Source of the DNA: Rhodocaloribacter sp964552015
GTDB taxonomy: Bacteria > Bacteroidota > Rhodothermia > Rhodothermales > ISCAR-4553
DNA: 28,476 bases
Reading direction: 5' to 3'
NCBI GenBank assembly: GCA_964552015.1
Contig: CAZKFR010000044.1
Coordinates: 1-28,476 of the forward strand
In this document: positions 17,801-25,700 of the stretch, piece after piece
Layout of the letters: each line of letters begins with the position of its first letter
Position numbering within the stretch: position 1 is the stretch's first letter
Program-made: the position numbers and the translations under genes
Notes under the pieces: generated by a model
Seen by the model: the letters and a program-made list of their open reading frames with translations, nothing else
The model's database searches: none
What the model was told of the DNA's origin: nothing

Positions 17801-19606
17801 TGGGGCGCCACGAAGCCACCGGCGAGCACTTCGCCGGGCAACTCGACGAGGTGCGGCTGTGGGACGTCTTCCGCACGGGCGAACGGATCCTGGCCGATAT
17901 GCAGCACACGCTCGCCGGCGACGAGACCGGCCTGGCCGGCTACTGGCGCTTCGACCTGGCCGTGGGCGCCGGCGCCCGCGACCTGACCGACGGCGGCCAC
18001 GACGCGGTCTTCGCCGGTACGCCGGTCCTTATGGCCTCCGGCGTCCCGGCCGACCTGGTCTTCCCCGGCGACGTCGCCGCCACCGACGGCGTCTTCGAGG
18101 ATAAAACCGAGATCACCTGGCCGGCCCTGGGTCTGCCCGACGTGACGGTCACGATCCTCCGCGACGGCACACAGATCGCCGTGGCATCGAGCGACCGGAC
18201 CCTGTATGCGGACACGAAGGGCACGCGCGGCACGGAGCACACCTACTGCCTGGTGCTCTCGGCCCCCTTCCGGGCCGACTCCGAACCCGTCTGTGACACT
18301 GGCCGTCGCATTCTCTTTGCGCCGGACGACGTGACCGCCACCGACAGTACCCTGAGCGACCAGGTCCGCGTGACCTGGGTGGATCGTTCGGCCTTCGAGG
18401 TGGGCTTCAACGTCTACCGCGATGGCAGCCTGCTCGGCACGGTCGAGGCCGGGGTGCAGAGTTATAGCGATACGAGCGCTGTCGGTGGCGTGGGCTACAC
18501 GTACTGCGTCGAGGCCGAGGACGCCGATGGCATCCCATCGGAACAGGGGTGTGACACCGGCAGCCTCGGCTTCGTCCTGCCTCCACTCGCCGTATCGGCT
18601 ACCGACGGGCAGTACCCCGACCGCGTCGTCGTCACCTGGACCGACCAGGCGCCGGACGAGACCGGCTACCGCATCACCCGCGACGGCGTCGTGCTGGACA
18701 CGCTGGCCGCCGGGACGACGGCGTACGACGACCTCACGCCGATCTCGGGCGTGGTGCACACGTACTGCGTCGTCACCCTCAACGGCAGCCTCGCATCGCT
18801 GCCCGCCTGCGACGAGGGCGGCATCGACATCCTGCCCGTGCCGGGCGACGTCACCGCCACGCTCGACACGTTCGATGATCGGGTAGAGATCGAATGGGAC
18901 GATCCCGTCGCGTTCGAGGACGGTTTCCGTGTCTACCGCCGGGACCTTGCGGGGACGGACTCGACGCTGCTCGTTACCACCGATCCAGGGGTGATACGCT
19001 ACACCGACCCCGATGCCGAGCCGGGTGTGGACTATCGCTATTGCGTGACCACGCTGAGCACGGTCAGCGGCAGCGACGTCGAATCCGTGGCGGCCTGTGC
19101 CACGGGACGGCGTTCGCTCGTGCTGGCGCCCACCGACGTGGCGGCCACCGACGGCGACCACGAGAACCGGGTTGTGCTCACCTGGCAGAACCCTGCCACC
19201 CGTGCGGTGCTGATGAATCTCTACCGGGTGGGAACGGATACCACGCTTATCAAGACCGTCTCCTCGGCCCTGACGAGCTACGAGGACTTCGGACAGGTTT
19301 CAGGCACCGTGTACATGTACTGCGTCTCGGCTGTCAATGAGGAGGCGGACGAGACGGAGATGGTGTGCGACGAGGGCCACCGCATGCTGGCTGCGCCGTC
19401 GAGCGTGTCCGCCACCGACGCCGAGAACGAGGATTACGTCGAGGTGACGTGGGTGGACAACTCCGGGATCGAGCAGGGCTATCGCGTCTACCGTCAGGCC
19501 GCCGGCGAGCCGGTTCGGGTCCTCGTGGGCACCACGGGGGCGAGCCAGACGTCGTTCCAGGACTTCAGCGGAGCCTCGGGGGTGACCTACACCTACCGCG
19601 TCGTCG
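11845..19606 (+). CDS. Giant LamG/FN3 surface protein, N-terminal part (interrupted by an assembly gap)
   Basis: Seen: an open frame from the ATG at 11845 to the N gap. The leader MNRSTASRLVVLLVG continues hydrophobic and ends AHAQ, a signal peptide; the TTG at 11818 would place nine residues before it and is less likely. It then holds five modules of about 360-380 residues, each a LamG-like jellyroll followed by a beta-sandwich, at about 11935, 13003, 14080, 15183 and 16323. A sixth LamG follows at about 17425-18060, then fibronectin-III-like repeats from 18061. Each LamG ends with a motif of the type GLVAYWxFNEGTGTTAAD. Family knowledge: LamG/concanavalin-like folds bind glycans or proteins and are common in surface adhesins. 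The reading frame continues in the 19707-26594 part once the duplicated flanks are merged, giving about 4,864 residues overall. As written, the 100-N gap breaks the frame. Repetitive modules make a local assembly error possible. Confidence 0.9.
12403..12710 (+). repeat. 308-bp direct repeat, copy 1 (99% identical to 13477-13784)
   Basis: Aligned base by base with 13477-13784 (offset 1,074 bp). Only three mismatches are seen, all within the first 50 bases, and the last 259 bases are identical. It covers the end of LamG unit 1 and the first half of its beta-sandwich. Flanking parts of the two modules are clearly diverged, so the identity stops abruptly. Confidence 0.95.
13477..13784 (+). repeat. 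308-bp direct repeat, copy 2
   Basis: Second copy of the repeat at 12403-12710, covering the end of LamG unit 2 and the start of its sandwich domain. The protein is the same apart from one residue (TLAGA versus TLAGT). Confidence 0.95.
19552..19606 (+). repeat. 55-bp duplicated contig end, left copy
   Basis: Identical over all 55 bases to 19707-19761, and ends exactly at the first N. Reads SFQDFSGASGVTYTYRVV in the frame of the upstream part of the giant gene. Confidence 0.97.
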
Positions 19607-19706
19607 NNNNNNNNNNNNNNNNNNNNNNNNNNNNNNNNNNNNNNNNNNNNNNNNNNNNNNNNNNNNNNNNNNNNNNNNNNNNNNNNNNNNNNNNNNNNNN
19701 NNNNNN
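19607..19706. other. Assembly gap of 100 N, probably not a real gap
   Basis: Exactly 100 N between two identical 55-bp ends. Contig ends that overlap by one k-mer (55 is a common assembly k) but were not merged by the scaffolder give this pattern. Removing the N and one copy joins the two halves of the giant gene in frame. Confidence 0.9.
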
Positions 19707-19761
19707 TCGTTCCAGGACTTCAGCGGAGCCTCGGGGGTGACCTACACCTACCGCGTCGTCG
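19707..19761 (+). repeat. 55-bp duplicated contig end, right copy
   Basis: Starts at the first base after the N run and is identical to 19552-19606. It reads the same 18 residues in the frame of the downstream part. Confidence 0.97.
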
Positions 19762-22700
19762 CTTTCGATGCCTACAGTGAGTCCGACGCTGGCACCGACG
19801 AAGGCTTCCGCACACTGGCCGCCCCGACGAACGTGTCCGCCGCCGACGGAACGGCCGAGGACCACATCCGGATCACCTGGACCGACAACTCCCGCGCCGA
19901 GGACGGCTACCGCATCTACCGCCGCACGCTGGCCGACGAGGACTCCGTCGTCATCGCCGAGGTGGGCAAGAACCTGGGCGTCTACGAGGATGCCACCGTG
20001 GTGCTGGGCGAGACGTACCGCTACAGCGTCGAGGCCTTCGACGCCCACGGCACCTCCGCGGCGGGCTCGGACGTGGGCACGACCGTGCTTTTCGCCCCGG
20101 AGACGTTCAACGCCTCCGACACCTACACCGGCCGCGTCGTCCTCTCGTGGATCGACCGTTCGGCCGCCGAGAGTGGCTATCAGGTGCTGCGCGATGATCT
20201 CCTCATTGCCACCACAGCCGCTGGTGCCACAACCTACATCGACTCGACGGCGGCGGGCGGTGTGACGTACACCTACTGCGTCCGTGCTACCGGCGGGCTG
20301 GCCTTCTCCGCGGAGGTCTGTGATGCCGGCACCGCCATGGCCGAAGATCCGATTCCCGCGCTCGGGGACAACGGCGTGGCCGCCTCCGACGGCGCCTTCG
20401 ACACCCGCGTGCAGATCACCTGGTCCAACGCCGGCGTCGACGCCTCGCAGGGCCTGCGCATCCGCCGGGACGGCGTCGAGATCGACCAGGTAGGCGCCGG
20501 AGCGACCTCCTACAACGACTTCGACGCGGCCCCGGGCACGCTGGCCCTCTACTGCGTGGAGTCCGTCGCCACGGGCGGTACCGCGGGGTGTGACTACGGC
20601 TGGACGCCGCCCGACGGCTCCATCAGCGGCCGCGTGGCCTCCCAGCTCGGCGGTGGCATCGGCGACGTGGCCGTCTGCCTCGACCCCAACCCGAATAAGG
20701 CGCTCCTCTTTGATGGCGAGGGCGGCATGGCCGTCGTGCAGGACGTGGTGCTACCCGACTCGTTCACCGTCGAGTTGTGGGTACGCCCGGCGGCCCTCAC
20801 CGGCCGGCAGGACCTGATCGCCCTGCCGAACCTGCGGCTCGGCCTCACCGGCGCGAAGCTGCGCGTCGACTACGGCATGAGTAGTAGCGAGAGCACGGAC
20901 CTGATGACGCTGGGCTGGCAGCACGTGGCGTTGACCGTCTATCAGAACCGCACCGGCAGCACCAGCGACGTCACGCTTTACCGGGATGGCATCCTGGTGC
21001 TCACGACCACGTTTGACGAGGTGCTCGACACCGACCCGCACGACTGGTCCTTCGGCGGTGATACCACGAACACGGATCACTTCAAAGGAAGACTGGATGA
21101 GGTTCGGTGGTGGACCGGCGTGAAGCCGGCCGAGGCCCTGGCCGCCTCGGCCGCCGAGGCCCGCCCGCTCACCGGCAGTGAGGACGGCCTGCTCGCCTAC
21201 TGGCCGATGGACCAGGGCACCGGCCGCGTCGCCGGGGATCGCTCCGGCGGGAATGCCCACGCCGCCTTCACCGGCGGTGTCTACTGGACTGACGACAGCG
21301 CCCCGCTCGAAGCCTGTGGTACGACCGACGCCGAGGGTAACTACACCGTCGCCGGCCTTCGCTACGGCAGCGGTACCACCTTCACCGTTACCCCCAGCCT
21401 GGGTGCTCGTACCTTCGACCCGGCGTTCAAGAAGATCACACTCAACGCGAACAGCCCCGTTCAGAACGAGGTCGACTTCATCGATGTGTCGGCGTTCAGT
21501 ATAGCCGGGGTGGTGCAGTTCGAGGGGACCACCTGTCCCGTTCCCGACGCCGACGTGTACCTTGACGGCGTCTTCAAGGGCAAAAGCGAGTCCGACGGTA
21601 CCTACAATATCGCGGCCGACATTGGCGAGCGCACCGTGGAGGTGCGTCTCGGTGAGGCGGGCGATGAACATCCTTTCTCGCCGGCCTCGGTGACACTCAC
21701 CGTCGAGGACGACGTCCGCGGCGTCGACTTCACCGACGGCAAGACACGCCGGCTCTCGGGCTACTTCGGCGGGAGCTGCAACACCGGCATCGGCACGGCC
21801 ACGATCCGCATCTTCACGGCCGACGGTTGCTTCGAGAAGGTCATCGAAACCAGCGGCAACTACGCGGTCGACCTTCCGCCGCAGAAGTACCTGGTGCAGG
21901 TGACCGGCGTCGAGACGACGAACACGCAGCTCAAGGCGGACATCATCGCGTTCTTCGACAACCTCGGGGCGCAGGAGGTAGACCTGACCGCGCAGGCTGA
22001 CACGCTCGACCTGATTTACCGCGCCCCGCTGGCGCTGGCCATCAGCGGCCTCCCCGCTCCGCCGGCTGCGTGCTCGGCCGGCTTCAACGGGGGCAGCCTG
22101 CCGGCCGTGCCGGTGCTTACGCAGGGCGTCGAATACCCGCTCACGATCTCCGTCGTCGAGGACTACGGCAACGGGCAGACGTGTCCGCTCGAGGAAGGCA
22201 CGCTGACGGTGACCGACGGCCTCGGCAACGAAACCGTCGTGACCACGCTCGACCTCGTGGACGGACAGGCAGAATACACAACCATTGCCGGTGACCCCGA
22301 CATCTTCACTGGTCGTACGGTCGAGGGCGTCAACCGCTCTTTCCAGAAGTCGCTCTTCGTCTCGGCCGAGGTGCCCGGCAGGTCGCCGGTTGGCGAGACG
22401 ACCTGGGCGATCATCGAAGGCGCGAAAGCCCGCTCGGCGACGTTCGTTTCCGCAACGACCGAGCCGATCCCGCTCCTGATCCTGCACGACCCGCCCGGCA
22501 GCAACTCCAGCGCGTTCCTGGAGAAGGGTACGGGCGCCTGCACCTCGATCTCGAACACCTTCCTCGAAGGGTTCAGCGCCGGTGGGGAGGCAATCATCAA
22601 GCGAGGCTTCAAAGTGACGGCAGGGCCGTCATTCGGGGCCGCCTATCTGGTAGAGACCGGAGCCGGATTTACGATTGAAGCCCGTTCCGTCGGTGGGCGG

Positions 22701-25700
22701 GAAGATGGCAGATTGCAAGACGATAAGGATAACTTTGAGCTCTGTGCGATGGCCACCGAGCGCGTCGCTACATCAGACTCCGAAACCTGGGTGGGGGAAG
22801 ATCTATTCGTCGGGGTTGCGCTGAACCTGATCTTTGCCGAAGCCGATGCCATCGAGGTGGAGGGATGCCTGGTGAACCTCTCCGAAACACTGGCAGGAGA
22901 CCTCGATCCCGACAAGGCTTTCGAGACGACCTACGTCTACGGGCAGAGCCACATCCGGTACTCGCTTATCCCTGAACTCGAAGGGCTGCTTGAACTGAGT
23001 GATAGCACGGCGACCATCGGCTCTATCCCGATTCAGGATGCCATCGAGGCGTGGAACGACGTGCTCGTTCTGAACGATTCGTTGAAGGCCGCCGCGCTCG
23101 AGGCATCGACGGAAAATGTGTCGTTCAGCGCCGGGGCGACGTATGAAAATACGATGGCGGTTGATAGCGTTAGGACGACCAAACAGACGTCGCAGAAGGT
23201 GTTTTCTCGTACCGAAGGTGGTCTCGGACCCTCCTTCACGCTGTTTGGATTCGACACAGAGGTCAAGTTTGTTTTTGACCGCACGCTTGAATGGGTCACG
23301 GATACCACGGAGACGGATAATATGTCCAGAGTGGTTGGATATACGCTCTCCGACGGAGACACGGGCGACTTCTTCTCCGTCGACATTGGCAAAGACCCCG
23401 CCTACGGCACGCCCGTCTTCGAGACCGTGAGCGGGCGGAGTTCGAACCCGTGGGAGGCCAACACGCAGCGGCGGGACTATCCGAAGCTGGAGATCAGCCC
23501 GCCCGAGCAGTTCGACGTGCCGCCGGACGAGTCGGCCATCTTCAACCTCTCGATCCTCAACGCCAGCGAGAGCCAGGAGCGCCGCGAATACATCCTGGAC
23601 GTGCTGCGCGAGTTCAACCCCGGCTCGGCCGTCGTCGGCATCACGGGCGATCCCATCGGGCAGGAGCGCTTCCTCGTCGAGCCCGGACAGGCCATCAACG
23701 TGACGCTGGCCGTCGACCGCGGGCCCGAGCGGTATGCCTACGACAGCCTCGCCCTGATCCTCTATCCGCAGAAAGAGTTCGAGATCTGGCAGGCGGACCC
23801 GCGGCAGCCCTTCGCCATGGCGGACACGGCCTTCTTCAGCGTCCACTTCGCCGCGCCGTGCAGCGAGATCGCCATCCTCCGCCCGAAGGAGCACTGGATC
23901 TACGATGCCGCCATGGCCGAGGCGGGTGATTCGGTAGAGGTGATCCTGCACGACTTCGTGCTCCAGGAGGCCGACGCCGACCCGGTCGAAGCCATCGGGC
24001 TGGAGTACCGCCTGCAGGGTACGCCCGACTGGCTGCCGGCGCTGTCGGTGCAGGCGTCGACGCTGGACCCGGAGGCCACCTCCTACGTGGCCTCCTGGAA
24101 GCCGCCGGCCGACGGGCTCTACGATGTGCGGGCTTTCACCTCCTGCCCGGGCGGGACGACGTACTCGGAGCCCTTCCCCGGCACGGCGGACACGAAGCGG
24201 CCCGAACCCTTCGGCACGCCGCAACCCGCCGACGAGACACTGGCCCTGGGCGACGACATCGCCATCACGTTCGACGAAGCCATCGACTGTGCCTCCGTCA
24301 GCACCACGGGGCAGTTTCCCAATGCTGTGCTGACCTACCTCGACGGCCCGGAGACCGGCACGGCGCTCCCCGTCGAGGCCGCCTGCGACGGGCGGACGAT
24401 CATCCTGGAACCCGGGGCAGATGCGGAAGACCTCGAGGGCCGGCTGCTGGAGGCCCGCCTGCGGGCGAGCGTCGTCGACGGGCAGGGCAACCCGGTGGTG
24501 GTTACCGACGCGGCCGGCAACGGCCTCGCCGAGGACATCGCCTGGACGTTCACCGTCCGGCAGAGCGCCTTCACCTTCAGCCCGGTCAACCTCGATTTCG
24601 AACTCTCGCGGGGGACGGGGGCGCTGGTCGTGACGAGCCTGGTCAACGGCCGCGCCCAGCCGATCGACTTCACATTGCCGGCTTCGTTCGACCTGGTGCT
24701 GGCCTCCGACACGACGGTGAAGGTGCCCGTGGCGCCGTCGGACACGGCCGGGACGCTGGTGGCCGGCGGGAGCCGGGCCATCCGAATGACGCTGCCCGAC
24801 ACGCTGGCGCTGGGCACCTACACCGGCACGCTGCTGGCCTCGGCCACCGACGCCGGAGGCAACAGCCTGGGGCAGGCGCCCTTCTTCCTCACCACCGAGG
24901 TGGTCTGCGCGCCCCCGTCCTGGGAGGTCGATCCGGCCGCCTTCGAGCACTCGATGACGCTCACGGCTCAGCTCTTCTTCGACGGCGTGGCCTCGGCGGA
25001 CACGAGCGACGTGCTCGCCGCCTACGTCGACGGTGAGGTGCGCGGCGTGGGACGCGTCGAGGAGGTCGCTGCCGGCGTCTACCGCGCCAACCTGCTCATC
25101 TACAGCAACGTGGCCTCGGGCGAGGTCGTCACGTTCCAGGCCTGGGACGAGAGCACGTGCACGCTGCACACGGAGACGAGCAAGACGCTCGTGTTCGAGC
25201 GCGGCGCCATCCACGGCAGCTTTGCCCAGCCGGTGACGATCCAGGCGCCCCCGGTCATCGACGAGCAGGCCATCCCGCTGGCGGCCGGGTGGACGTGGTT
25301 CTCCCTCAACAAGCACCCGGACGACGCCGCCGTCAACGCGGTGCTGGGCGATCTGGCCGCCGTCGAGGGTGATCTGGTCAAGAGCCAGACCGAGTTCAGC
25401 CTTTACGATGACACCTTCGGGTGGGTCGGCACGCTCGGCACCCTCGATGCCGGGCCGGCGTACCTGATTCACCTGCAGCAGTCGAACAGCCTGACGGTGA
25501 CGGGCGTGGCCGTCGATCCCACCGCCGAGCCGATCGGCCTGGTGCCCGGGTGGAACTGGGTGGGCTACCTGCCCGATGCTCCGATGGACGTCAACACGGC
25601 GCTGGCCTCACTCGACGCCACGGCTTCCCCGGGCGATGTCATCAAGAGCCAGTTCGCCTTCGCTCAGTACGTCGATGCGACGCTCGGCTGGGTCGGCTCG

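Larger units (their letters stand above)
11935..18060 (+). repeat. Array of six LamG-like domains, five followed by a conserved beta-sandwich
   Basis: Units start with a [TL]xFDGVDD-type strand and contain an HH[VLW]A strand near the middle (for example GAWHHVAAVMDG). They close with EEVR[VI]W, MHRTLxGxExGLVAYW and an FN/LNEGTGTTAAD strand. The following sandwich starts around TEAxGLVDFSxxG and ends xFSQ[FY]V[LI]xR. The period is about 1,070-1,140 bp. The sixth unit lacks the sandwich and runs straight into the fibronectin-III block. Protein identity between units is moderate except for units 1 and 2, which share a near-identical stretch. Confidence 0.88.
18061..20625 (+). repeat. Nine fibronectin-III-like repeats with a co-varying cysteine pair
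   Basis: Each unit of about 85-90 residues begins with a PxxVxATDG-type strand, then VxVTWxD, GYR[VI]YRDG, a tyrosine/aspartate turn (YxDxxxxxGxxYTYCV), and a CDxG end. Repeats 1-5, 8 and 9 carry both the cysteine in YCV and the one before DxG. Repeats 6 and 7, next to the assembly gap, lack both (TYRVV...TDEG and RYSVE...SDVG). The block is interrupted by the gap in repeat 6. Confidence 0.85.

Noticed and set aside
14347..19161. Minus-strand open frame of 1,604 codons opposite the giant gene
   Set aside because: It is low-complexity, Arg/Gly/Val/Asp-rich, has no motifs, and mirrors the codon bias of the LamG repeats on the plus strand.
11935..20625. Regularly spaced repeats considered as a CRISPR array
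   Set aside because: Repeats are coding, about 270 bp or 1.1 kb in period, and conserved as protein rather than as short identical DNA with unique spacers.
22803..25472. Minus-strand open frame of 889 codons
   Set aside because: Antisense shadow of the giant gene; no recognisable domain or signal peptide.
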